NCBI RefSeq assembly: GCF_000003195.3
Contig: NC_012878.2
Coordinates: 56,482,629-56,546,628, forward strand
DNA length: 64,000 nucleotides
Direction: 5' to 3'
Source: Sorghum bicolor
Lineage: Eukaryota > Streptophyta > Magnoliopsida > Poales > Poaceae
Shown here: positions 23,577 to 35,638 of the stretch, piece after piece
How positions within the stretch are numbered: the stretch's first letter is position 1
Layout of the letters: every line of letters begins with the position of its first letter
Made by a program: the position numbers and the translations under genes
Notes under the pieces: model-generated
Seen by the model: the letters and a program-made list of their open reading frames with translations, nothing else
The model's database searches: none
Told to the model about the DNA's origin: nothing

Positions 23577-23652
23577 CTCGTTCTAGAGAAAGGACACAAT
23601 TAATTCTAGTGCAGTACGGATCCAAATTAATTTTATTTAGGCCAAACTCATA

Positions 23653-23916
23653 CTCCATCCGTACTCATAAAAGAAGTCGTTTAGCACAGCGGTACAATCT
23701 CCAAAAGCCTAATTTTGACTCATTGTTTTTTTATAAAAATATTTATTAGAAAGTGGTATATATATTTTTTATAAAAAGTATTTTTTAAGATAAATCTATT
23801 TGTATGTTTTACATTTTCAAACACAACATCTTAAAAGTTACTTATTCATGATTTATATTCCTAATGTTTGACTCAAACCTTGTCCAAAACAACTTATTTT
23901 ATGAATACAAAGTGAG
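23653..23916. mobile_element. Stowaway-like MITE
   Basis: 264 bp flanked by TA, with CTCCATCCGTACTC and AAAGTGAG ends. The interior (CAATCTCCAAAAGCC, TTTTATAAAAATATTTA) matches the copy at 15460-15719. Confidence 0.72.
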
Positions 23917-26536
23917 TATATATAAAATAAATATTTATGGTACCAAAATGAGTATTATCAGATTATTTATTAAGTGCATTGTAATAATATATTTATTCGC
24001 TCTATAAATATCAATTTATATTTTTTTATCTGTTTAGTAAAATTTCAGATAGTTTGACTAAATAGTGAATTATATCTTTTTAGGACGAATTGAAGCCTGC
24101 AGTATCTTTCAACAGGCTCTGAAATGTGTTGACTGCGAGGTCGTCAGACACGATCTGTGCTCGACAGAGACCGCGTATAAACATAATTAAAATCAGTGCA
24201 TGACATGCTTCGAGTATAGAATTATGGTGGCCTCTAGCTAGCTAGATCCGGCAATAAACTCTGCACTTGATTAATTTCGTTGTCAACGTCCCATGCATGC
24301 TTCTAGTCACGCCTACTACTACCAGGCACGCTAATACATATTGTATCGGAGACATGGTTCCACGGCTTGGATCACCATCAGATTTTTAGGTCCGACTACT
24401 TTAATATTTTCATTTGTATTTAGATTAACTAAGTTTAAAAACTTCGTTTCGCAAATTAGATAATAAACTATATAAAGGGAAATGTTAGACCTAAGCACAC
24501 GGCGCGCGGCACGCCGTCTCTCCTTTCCTACGAGGCAACGACGACGCAGCACCTGTAATAGCTGACAAGGCTCCAGGTGGCGGGTCACATCACATCTCAC
24601 ATGCGTGCATGAGCTGCATGAATTCGCACCAATGGGCAGCCACGGCACGTCAACGATTTTTAGTGTTCTTTTCCCTCTTTTGGACGGTCGAGGTCTTTCT
24701 AGTTGCAACTTTTCTAAGCAACCTTAAAAAAGGTTAGGGAGCGTCGAAATTATCATAAGTCCATAACAATAAGCAGCTCATACAACCATGCATGTGTATC
24801 CACTTCAATCCACATGGGTTAGAGTGGATTAGAATAGAACTTAGTTTAATTTTATTTCAATGCACTTCAACACATCTGGATCAAGATGAGTACATACACA
24901 TCAATAAAGGTCTAAGGTGGTGTCGATGGCAGTGACGACAAACACTGGTCGGGCCTCTCGCACAATGCGTTCCACCTCATACGTGCAAAAAAAAGAGGTG
25001 CACCACTACTCAATGGTTGGTGCCGCAAGCACCGCGCCACGTGGTCTAAGATCTACGTGTGTGATTGTCCACCACCATGTGCTGCTCGCAAGCCCAACTC
25101 ATGGAGTAGTTGTTTTAGATGGAATGCCATGCCAACAACAGGGTCCTCGTGGCTAGCCATAGTTGTTGTGCCCCATCAGGGCTAGCTAGAGTAAATGAGA
25201 ATGCAACATCACCGTCAACTCAAGCCTGAGCAGCCTCGCCCCTTCCTATGCTATGCCCATAGACCTAATGCTCGCCGACCTTAGCTTGTGTGCCATTGTT
25301 GGCCAGTACCCACCACCTGCTGCAAAAAAGGTAGATTTGACCGTTATGTTGCATCCAACAGCCTCTATGGTGGAGAGGTGTTGACCAGTTGATGAAAAGC
25401 ACCAAGAAAAAGTCAAGGAGAAGGGCAAGTCGATGTCGTGGCTTGACAATACAATGGTGTCCTCAATGTGGCAAAGGAATTGGCAAATCTCTTGTGTGTC
25501 CATGACTGCAGGCACTAAGAGTATGTGCCGACTAAGGAGTCCCTCCACATTAATGAACACCATGACCTAGACATCCTAATGCTAGCCGCATATCTAGGAG
25601 AGGAATGAATCCTCGCTGTTGTCATCCTTGGGATCTGCCCAGGCGTCCAACAAAGAGTGAGGGAAGGATGATAGTGAGTAAGGGATTGACGGACAAGGGA
25701 GCAGTGACAACAAATGTTCCATAGCTCTAAATTCAAAATAAGAAGAGTGAAAGTAAGAGACGATATGACAAAGTTAGTAAAAGATTGATGAACCAGAGCA
25801 TAGAGTAAGGCAAGGCTACGAAGATTGTGGAAAGGATTAGAGTGAGTAAGAGACTGACATGGCAAAGATTAAGGGAAGATCAACAGTGAGTTAGAGGCTA
25901 ACAAATGGAGTAGAGAGTGAAAAGATGTGTGACCATGGAAGAAGAGTGAGTCACATATAGAGGGATAGAGGAAAAAAAGTCTTTACTCTTCGATATTAGA
26001 TTAGATTTAGATATAGAGTGCTCTCTTTGTTCCAAAATAAACACACTTTATGTTTCTCAAAAGGTTAAATTCTTTTAAATTTCACTAGTTATATAAAATA
26101 ATTATCACTATTTGTAATTATAAATAAGTTTATTATAAACTATATTCTACAATGAATTAAACATTAATATTTAGACTTGACTTCTTGAAATGGGACATGT
26201 AATTATTTTGAGACAGATGAAGTATTAATTTTGAAAATAAAATTAATTGGTACCAACATCCAAAAGTCAAACATGTACTCTATCTTAAAATGCAATCCCA
26301 CTAGAAAGTGAGAGAAAGCGGAGGCACAGGCACTCAGGCACCCCGCACCCGCGCAGGCGCACGCAGACGCAGAGGCCACAGACCACAGCGCCACCACGCG
26401 CCGTTCCTGCTCATTGGCCGCAAGCATAAAGCAGCCCACAGAACAGAAAACAACAAATCAACAGGTCCAAAAAATAAAAAAAAGTAAAAACAGAGAGCCT
26501 GACGCGCACCAGAGCACACACACACGGGGCCGCAGC
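23917..26536. other. Gene-poor spacer upstream of the HRZ gene
   Basis: No gene was recognised. A degraded Stowaway-like element spans roughly 26020-26219 (GCTCTCTTTGTTCC to TTGAGACAGATGAAG). Frames at 25246-25865 on the minus strand have no known domain. The last 250 bp are GC-rich and should be the HRZ promoter and leader; the sequence directly before the ATG is CACACACACACGGGGCC. I could not pick out a convincing iron-response element. Confidence 0.45.
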
Positions 26537-29500
26537 ATGGCGACGCCGATGGCCGGAGAGGGTCCGATCGCGGCGGCGATCCCGCGGTCCCCACCCCCTC
26601 TGTCCGAGGGCGGCGCGGGAGGGTCGGCGGCCGAGGCGCCCGTGCTCATATTCGTCTACTTCCACAAGGCGATCCGCGCGGAGCTGGAGCGGATGCACGC
26701 CGCGGCGGTGCGGCTCGCCACGGGGTGCGCGGGCGGGGACGTGGCCGCGCTCGAGGCCCGCTGCCGGTTCCTCTTCACCGTCTACAGGCACCACTGCGAC
26801 GCCGAGGACGCGGTACGTAGTGCGGTTCGCGGCGCGCGGCGCGCCGCCGGGGATTCTGCTGTTCCTCGTCGCATTTTTGTTTCGCGGTGGTTTTGTACTG
26901 GGATTGTGGCGGCTACGAGTGCCCCCTGTTCACATGAGCCAGCGGAATTGTGGTAATTGCGGTGGGGGGAAGTTTTCAGGGTTGCGGAATTGTCGCTTAG
27001 GCTCAGAGGATCTGCTTTGGGTTTGGGCTGAGTTGCGGTTGCGTCGAGATGATCTGAAAACGGAAGGAGTTTTCAAGTGCAGCTAGTTAGCTGCGCGATT
27101 TGATTATTCCCAATTGCAGTTTGATATGCCTGTACGTGTACAGGCCATGTGGCTGTAAAACAATTAGCTGCAGTGTGACATCAGTGTCGATTTGCTGGAT
27201 TTTACTGTCACTCTTATGTGAAAGTCTAGTTATGTCTTAAAGTAAACTGTCAACCTTGACAGCACCTTAGTCCTGCGGTTCATCTCCAATTACATGTTTC
27301 ATGGTGCTTGTTAGACTAGCATGGCTAATGCGAATTGTTTACGGGGGAGTACATTATTTTTTTATTTTCTAAGAAACAACTCCTTCCTGTAATCAGTAAT
27401 CTTGGTGTTTGGATCAAATGAAGGTTGCAATCCACACAGTGCAAATGTTACAAACAAATTTGTTCCTAACTTCCTATATGCAGTTACAACTACTGTTCCT
27501 GTTTCATACGGTCATTCAGGGAAATGCTGGGCCTATTATACCAATTGTTCAAAGCATGGACCTTGCATGTTCGTATCATAGACTAATTGCTGATTTTAAT
27601 GCCCATAGATCGGTATATTTCTGGAAATTTATTGGCCAACTGTAAGCCCGTCGCGATGCACAGAGCATTTGTGGTATAAGACTTATCTGTTGATGATTGC
27701 AGGTTATTTTTCCAGCACTTGATATTCGAGTGAAAAATGTCGCAGGGACATATTCTCTTGAACACAAAGGAGAAAATGATCTCTTCGCACATCTATTCAC
27801 TCTGCTGCAGCTGGATGTGCAGAATGATGATGCTATTCGGAGGGAACTTGCATCCTGTACTGGAGCAATTCGGACGTTTGTAACCCAACACATGTCCAAG
27901 GAAGAAGAACAGGTATTCCTGTTTCCTTGCTTGCTTTGTCCTGCCTTTTTTATGTAATTTGATGAAATATTGAAATATAGCTTGCAGGCCTTCAGTTTCT
28001 CTATCAAGTGGCTGTATGAGACATGTTGGTATGCACAATTAGTCTGATAAGGAATATCTATCAACCTTTTAGTTGTTCCTCTGTCACATCTATAATAGTA
28101 TTTTTACAATTGAAACGGTTCCTCTCTTTGATCTACGCGTTTGAGAGGAAAAGGCATCCGTAGTTGTATAGTTTCCTCCCATTTGTAGTTCTAAACATTT
28201 TTTCTGAGTAACAGGCTAAACATTATGAAGCTGTAGTAACTTCACAATTTGCATCTGTAGTGCTAGTAGCTGGGACATAGCGCATATAATGGTGTTGTCT
28301 AATCTTCTGAGAACTTTGCAGGTCTTCCCGTTGCTCATCAAAAAGTTTTCACACGAAGAGCAAGCCGATTTAGTCTGGCAGTTTTTATGTAGCATCCCTG
28401 TAAATATGATGACAAACTTCCTTCCGTGGATTTCTGCTTCTGTTTCAACAGATGAGAATCAAGACATTCTTGACTGCCTAAGTAAAATAGTTCCAGAAGA
28501 AAAACTCCTCCAAGAGGTCCTCATGATTATGGCATCACACATCTTAACTTTCTATTTGTAAAGTTATTGGTGTCTCTCACTTAACTTAGTTTTTTACTTT
28601 GTGAAGATTGTTTTCACTTGGTTCGGAGGGAAATCATTCAGAACAATAACACAAAATGTCAGTGATCCTTGTTCAGAAAGCAGTTCTACATGTGAGTCTA
28701 GCTCTGGTCGATCAGATAAACACGTATGTTCACTTGAACACTCCAAAATTGGAAAAAGGAAGTCCACAGAATCTAGTGAGTTTGTCACACATCCAATTGA
28801 TGAAATTCTGTATTGGCACAATGCTATTCGGAGAGAACTGAGTGATATAGCAAAAGAGACGAAAAGGATACAGCAGTCTGGAGACTTTTCTGACATAGCA
28901 GGCTTTAATATGAGGCTGCAATTTATTGCAGATGTGTGCATTTTCCACAGGTATGAGGCTTGGAATCTCAACTCATGTGAATCTTCTTTTTATTGTGTTA
29001 GATACGCTGATACTTATTCAGCTTCACATTATATTACATGCATTGTGACAACAAATTGTTAATGTTCTGATACATGCTTTAGACGCACCAGATGCCACAG
29101 TTAAGAGGTGAAAATACGCCATATGCTAGAATATGTTCTTTATTTTGCTTCTCTGTAGATTATGGTTTTGGTCAAAAACTTGATGTTTGTATCCAACTAT
29201 GTTTTTTTTTTGTGTGTGTGTGTGTGTGTTTGTGTGCGCGCGCTCTAGTGAAGTCTATTATCTTTGAGTTCTTAGTTTCATCAGTTGTTTTTTTTGTTGA
29301 TCTGCAGTATTGCTGAGGATCAAGTTATATTCCCTGCAGTGGATGGTGAATTATCTTTTGTACAGGAGCATGCTGAAGAAGAACAGCGGTTAAATGAGTT
29401 TAGGAGTTTAATTGAACAAATTCAAATAGCAGGAGCCAAGTCAACTGTAATTGATTTTCATTCTGAGTTATGTTCACAAGCTGACGAAATAATGCAGAAA

Positions 29501-32500
29501 ATTGAGAGTCACTTCAATGATGAGGAAATAAAGGTTAGTTTGGTACTAAAGAAACCAGGACTGCTGTCCTATCAGTCAGAAAGTTAACCCTGCTTGCCCA
29601 ACACATTATCAGGTCTTGTTTACTTTTATTACTCAGGTACTTCCTAAAGCTAGGATAAAGTTCTCACCAGAGAAACAGAGGGAACTTATGTATCAGAGTC
29701 TATGTGTCATGCCACTAAAGCTGTTGGAACGTGTTCTACCATGGTTTGTGGTGAAGCTGAATGAAGCAGAGGCAGTATCTTTTCTTCAGAATATGCGATT
29801 AGCAGGTTCTCTCTGTTATGTTCTGACTTCTCTCTTGAATAATACAACTGCTTAGCATACCTTAATTTTTATGTTTATTGAATGCATCGCAGCACCTTCC
29901 TCTGAAACTGCATTGGTTACCCTTCTCTCCGGCTGGGCATGCAAAGGTCGTCTGGAGGACACATCCAACCCTGGAAAGTTCATATGCACATCAGGAGCGG
30001 TGGGCTGTGCATCAGATGGAAATGGTTCCGAAACATGCCAGTCATTCTGTCCATGTTATGTAAGTAGCAATGGAGCTTTTTCGAAACCAGTTAAGCGAGC
30101 AAGTCATGGAGAATCTAGCACTAACATTAATAGAAGTCACTGCTCACAAGATACGGAAGCCTCGCCGTGTAACAACAGACCCTGTTACATTCCCAGGTTA
30201 AGAGTAGAAAGTAGCTACCTTGGTGTTAATTCATCTACCCCTGCAAAATCCTTTCGCTCTCTGCCTTACAATAATTCTGCACCTTCATTATATTCAAGCC
30301 TTTTTTCATGGGAGACAGATGCACTATCATCTGGCCCAGATAACATTTCTAAGCCAATTGATACCATATTCAAATTCCACAAGGCAATTCGTAAGGATTT
30401 GGAGTTTTTAGATGTGGAATCTGGAAAGCTTATTGACGGGAATGAATCTTGCCTTCGCCAATTTATCGGAAGGTTTCGTTTACTGTGGGGTCTATATAGA
30501 GCACACAGCAATGCTGAAGATGAGATTGTATTTCCTGCTCTTGAATCGAAGGAGACATTGCACAATGTTAGTCATTCATACACTCTTGATCACAAGCAGG
30601 AAGAAGAATTGTTCCAAGATATATCCATTGTCCTATCTGAACTTTCTCAACTACATGATGGTTTGAGCCATCCTCTTGATGTTGAAGCTGGAACAAATGA
30701 TATTTCAAATAATGAGATTGATTGGGCTAAAAAGCGTAATGAACTTTTGACAAAGCTTCAAGGATTATGCAAGTCTATCCATGTCACATTGTCAAATCAC
30801 GTTCACAGAGAAGAACTTGAATTGTGGCCATTGTTCGATAAACATTTTTCTGTAGATGAGCAGGATAAGATTATTGGACGTATAATTGGAACTACTGGTG
30901 CTGAGGTTCTGCAGTCAATGTTACCTTGGGTTACATCAGCACTTAGTCTAGAGGAACAGAACATGATGCTGGATACATGGAAGCAAGCAACAAAAAATAC
31001 AATGTTCGATGAATGGCTAAATGAATGGTGGAAAGGACCTTCAACTTCATCTGACCCCTCAGACAAGGCTTCTACTCTTTCAGAAGGTTTGTGCAGTTGG
31101 TTTTCCTCTCCTCTAGAATGGTGGTCTATGTCACTGAGATATTTTACTTTGGCCTTGTAGAAAATGATTTTCAGGAGAATTTTGAACAAAATGATCAGAT
31201 GTTTAGGCCTGGTTGGAAAGACATCTTCCGAATGAACCAGAGTGATCTCGAGGCTGAGATTCGAAAGGTCTCTCGAGATTCTACTCTTGATCCAAGGAGG
31301 AAGGCCTATCTGATACAAAATCTCATGACCAGGTTTGTTATTTAAAAATAAAGTAAATAAGTTGACTATTATCTCCCCCTACAGAAAATAAGTTTGTATT
31401 ATATATATTTCTAAATTGGTAAATTTCAGCCGTTGGATAGCTGCTCAGCAGAAATCACCACAACCAAGCGTCGAAGGACATAATGGATGTACACGACGAC
31501 CTGGTTGTGTTCCTTCATACCGAGACCCAGAGAAACAAATATTTGGCTGTGAGCATTACAAACGAAACTGCAAGCTTGTTGCTGCGTGCTGCAATAAGCT
31601 ATTCACATGCAGATTCTGTCATGATAAAGTTAGTGACCATACAATGGACAGGTATCTTCACCACAACCATTTATTTTACCGTCCACACTTTTCCTGCCGA
31701 GGGATCAGGGATGCTTATGCCTCTTATGCTAGTAGAGTTTCAAGGATTTCATTTTAACATTGAACTACCAATATCAATTAAGCATGACATTTTATTTGGA
31801 AATAGCTGTTTGTGGTGGTGCTATGGATCTGTGCCTCCCTTGTGAAATGAATTGTTTTTCATCATTGAACTTTGTAATTGGAGCTTTTATTTCCAGTGGG
31901 ATACTTGGCTCTTAGCATATCAGTTTTGCATAAGGACAAAAGAACACACTTGTATTTGTATACTTGGACAACCTTTTCTGTCATATGGCGTGTTGAAGTG
32001 ATTGTTAGAACTTAGAAATCTGTTATGAAGAATAAAGTAATAATTATAGTTTGCTTACTTTGTGGAGCTACTGTTTGTAGGAAGTCAGTGGTGGAGATGA
32101 TGTGCATGCTATGTCTGAATGTTCAACCGGTCGGTCCAAATTGCCAATCCCCTTCTTGCAATGGACTGTCCATGGCAAAGTATTATTGTAGCATATGCAA
32201 GTTCTTCGATGATGAAAGGTAATACTGTGCATATCTACATTTTATTTTGTTCTGCACTATAAAATCCTCGTCTTTGTTGGGTGGTCAAATTTCTCCATCC
32301 TATTGTCATATTCTACTTATGAACAGTAAAATTGCCCTGTGCTATATTCTTCTCTAACTTCAGCTTCATGCAAAAGTTCAAAACTTCAAACCACTAAAGT
32401 AGCAAGCTGTGAGGATCTAATGTGTTATGTGCCTCGTTTGTTTACTTCATTGCATTATTACTTGAAGTTAAATTCTTGTTTGATGTGGTTCATCTTTGTG

Positions 32501-33517
32501 ATATTTTGCACTCCTAATTCGGTGTCGTTTCCCAGGAGTGTCTACCACTGTCCTTTTTGCAACTTGTGTCGTCTTGGGAGTGGATTGGGCACTGATTTTT
32601 TTCATTGCATGAAGTGCAATTGTTGCCTTGGCATAAAGATGATAGAACACAAATGCCGGGAAAAGATGCTAGAGATGAACTGTCCGATCTGCTGCGACTT
32701 TTTATTTACATCGAGTGCACCAGTTAAAGGTCTTCCTTGTGGTCATTTCATGCATTCAGCTTGCTTTCAGGTATGACAATCTAGTTGCATTCTCATTTGC
32801 TATTATGGATGGGGGTAAGTGCTATTTTAATAGATTTGATTTTATTATTTCAGGCATATACTTGTACCCACTACACTTGTCCAATCTGCTGCAAATCCTT
32901 GGGAGATATGACGGTAAACTATGCCATTTAAGCATAAAGAGTTATTTTGCATTTACCATTTCAGCTTGCTCTGCCATTGATAGTTCATAGGCATACTATT
33001 CTTGTGCTCTCTTCTCCAAATTAATCTGAGGGATGCCCAAGGACCCTGTAGGTTTGAAGTATTTCGTTTTGAAACAAATAAATACTCTATACATTCCAAA
33101 CTATAGTTCATTTTAGTTTTGAACATCTTATTCTGCTCACAGTTCTTGATGATATCAAGTCCTAGTGTCCTACAGCCGTTTGCCCTTTTCTCCAGTCCAG
33201 TAAATAGCTAATGCAATGTTTCTTTTCTGAAGGTGTATTTTGGTATGCTTGATGGTTTGCTGGCTGCAGAACAGCTTCCTGAGGAATACCGGGACCGATG
33301 TCAGGTGAACCACTCTCCTAATTCCAGTTTCATTCTTTCATATAGCTCACATATATTTACGAACATTGCATAACTGTTCCAGGATATACTTTGTAACGAC
33401 TGTGAGAGAAAAGGTAGGTCACGATTCCATTGGCTGTACCACAAATGTGGCTCCTGTGGTTCTTACAACACCAGAGTTATCAAGACTGATACGGCAGAGT
33501 GTTCTACATCAAACTAA
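26537..33517 (+). CDS. HRZ1: HRZ/BRUTUS-type hemerythrin RING E3 ubiquitin ligase, 1215 aa, 14 exons
   Basis: An iron-sensing E3 ligase that limits iron uptake by marking bHLH regulators for degradation (family knowledge). Exons: 26537-26812, 27703-27912, 28322-28516, 28607-28950, 29308-29533, 29637-29805, 29893-31086, 31161-31332, 31430-31651, 32081-32218, 32536-32770, 32854-32913, 33233-33304, 33383-33517; joined they give one open frame. Three hemerythrin domains lie at about 35-180, 290-425 and 628-790, each with iron-ligand histidines and H-x-x-x-E motifs ([58 protein letters not shown]). Then come a CHY zinc finger (about 950-1020, [11 protein letters not shown]), a CTCHY finger, a RING (about 1098-1142, [22 protein letters not shown]) and a zinc ribbon ([17 protein letters not shown]). 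Three hemerythrins and the length fit rice HRZ1 or Arabidopsis BTS better than the shorter HRZ2. The donor after exon 3 (GAG|GTCCTC) is weak. Confidence 0.93.
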
Positions 33518-34306
33518 CCAGGCGAGATTTTGATTTCTTTTGCGACTCTCTCGCCCTCAGTAATTTCTTTTCCGCAATTCATTTGTACATATATATCAAC
33601 GGGGTAGAACTTGTGACTGTAGCTGTGATAGTTTTTTAAAGAGTAAACTGTGGGGAGGAGCCCCACCTGGATGTATTATCTAAAAAAAAAAGTGTACCCA
33701 CGCGTGCGTACGAGGGGTCTGAGAATTACCATTTTTGACGTAGCTGTGATAGCAAGTGGTAACTTGTACGCAAGATCATGAAGGACAATACTGAGATCAA
33801 TTAATATTGCCCATATATTAGACACACTTTTGTGGTGTCAATACTACAATATTAGAATTGAAAGTTTAAAACTCAAATAATCTAACATGGCGATGAATAA
33901 GCTATGGGATATAGAGTTTTTAACTAAAACATAAACAGTTAAGCGCTGCGGTAAGGAGGGATGGGAAGAAAAGCACAATCATTTATGGACATTGACAAGC
34001 TCTCAAGCAAGGCGATGAGTGATCGTTTTTGACCGTGACAAGCGTGATTCCATCGACATGGCCAGCAATCCACGATGATGGATTGCCTTGATAAGGATGC
34101 AGCACCGAGATACATCCACGTGACCTGTTGTTCAATGCAATGTTTCGCAGTGGTTGCATCATGGCTAGATGTAGACTCTTGACTCTAGTGCGGCAAAACA
34201 CACACAAGATACGGCATGTCTGCACACCTGAGGTCCGAGACCCACTTTCCCTCTCTCTTTTTTTAGTGGACCGAGACCCGCTTTCTTGCGTGATGAGTTC
34301 CTGTCA
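33518..34306. other. HRZ 3' region and spacer
   Basis: 3' UTR of the HRZ gene, then AT-rich spacer. GGGGAGGAGCCCCACC near 33654 with an A-rich tail resembles a short retroposon end. No gene was seen. Confidence 0.4.
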
Positions 34307-34551
34307 GGCCTTGTTTACTTCCATCCAAAAAGCAAAAAAATTTCAAAATTTCTCGTCACATCGAATCTTTAGACACGTATGCATAAAGTATTAAATATAG
34401 ATAAAAATAAAAACTAATTGCACAGTTTAATCAAAATTTACGAGACGAATCTTTTGAGCCTAGTTAGTCCATAGTTAGACAATAATTACCACAAACAAAC
34501 GAAGATGCTACAGTGTCGCGAAATTTTTTCCTACACCAACTAAACACGGCC
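34307..34551. mobile_element. Tourist/PIF-Harbinger-like MITE
   Basis: 245 bp with GGCCTTGTTTACTT and ACTAAACACGGCC ends, flanked by TCA. It is in the reverse orientation relative to most copies in the window. Confidence 0.83.
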
Positions 34552-34733
34552 TCAGCACCTCCTGTCCTGCCCGTAGGAGAACATATTCGGTGCTCCTAGT
34601 CCTTCCCATGCTCCGGTGCACCCATTTGAAAAAAGAAGCGTGAGTAGTTGTGGATCGTACTGTTTTTGTCTGATCCACAACTATACAAGTGCTTATTTCA
34701 CTTTTTTTATGTCTATAGATATAGGGGGTGTTT

Positions 34734-35024
34734 AGATCCCCTTTCATTCCAAAAAATTCTGAGTTTTGATCCATCATTTTATATAATAGAACTAAATATT
34801 ATGCAAACTTTTTGGTAAAATGATTGTCATTCTCTATTTTGGATTTTGGCCTCAAGAGGCAAAAAAAAGTCCAAAAGAACCTCAAGAGACCATAATGAAA
34901 GCAATAAATTCTACATTTTGGACGAAACTAAACATAATCCTGAAAAATTTGACATTTTACATTTCATCATTTTAAAGTAATTAATATTTTGTATTTTGTA
35001 TTTCATAGGGAACTAAATAGGCCC
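34734..35024. mobile_element. Tourist-like MITE of a second family
   Basis: 291 bp with GGGGGTGTTTAGATCCC and GGGAACTAAATAGGCCC ends, flanked by ATA. The interior differs from the GGCCTTGTTTAG family. The fragment ending near 11055 appears to be another member. Confidence 0.7.
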
Positions 35025-35638
35025 ATAGATTTTTGTTGCCTCCAAATTTTTTAGGCACATCTGGGCCGGGAGCACCGGATATGCTCCCCAAGAGCCTGGC
35101 CTTGGGTCATTCCGGTGCGAGTCGCACAAAAGCGTCGGGTTGGTGTAGGGGTTTTGTTGCTGCCAGAAAAAAATACGGAGACTACCCAGCCGAACTTGTT
35201 GGATCCAGCCAAGGCCCAACCGCTACCTCGAAGCCCCCCCCCCCTCCCCCCCCCCCACGGCCCAACCCCAACTGCTACCTCTTCTGTCCGTACAAGTTTC
35301 TCAAAAAACTGCCCGGGCCGGGGCTCTTGCTTTCCTGGTCTCGCTCGTCACGGTGACCCGGTGAAATTTGGCTGCGAGTCCGCGCACCACGTGCCAATGC
35401 TAACGACGAAGGGTCCTCTGCTTTTCTAGTGTTGGTGGGACTCCGGAAGCTAGCGTCAAGCAATGCATGCTGCCATGACAATTTTTGCCGATCCCTGCTC
35501 GTAGGCGAAATTTCGTTTGCGCTTTGCAAAGCATTTGTGCGACGGCACGGCAGGCAAACATCACAAGTATTACAACGCAACAAAATATAGAACTAATAAG
35601 GAATTATATATATTCATATCATATATGGTGCCACGAAG
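35025..35638. other. Convergent gene end region with poly-C tract
   Basis: Lies between the HRZ and VARLMGL/DUF4378 genes, downstream of both. A C-rich run of about 30 bases is at 35236-35262. The 3' UTR of the minus-strand gene probably fills the last 200 bp or more. No further gene was seen. Confidence 0.4.

Noticed and set aside
25246..25865. Minus-strand frames in the spacer before the HRZ gene
   Set aside because: Considered as a transposase or gene fragment, but no motif could be matched.
31161..31173. Acceptor at TTTTCAG (31173) for HRZ exon 8
   Set aside because: It would give a frameshift after the phase-1 end of exon 7; the TTGTAG acceptor at 31160 keeps the frame and the conserved sequence.
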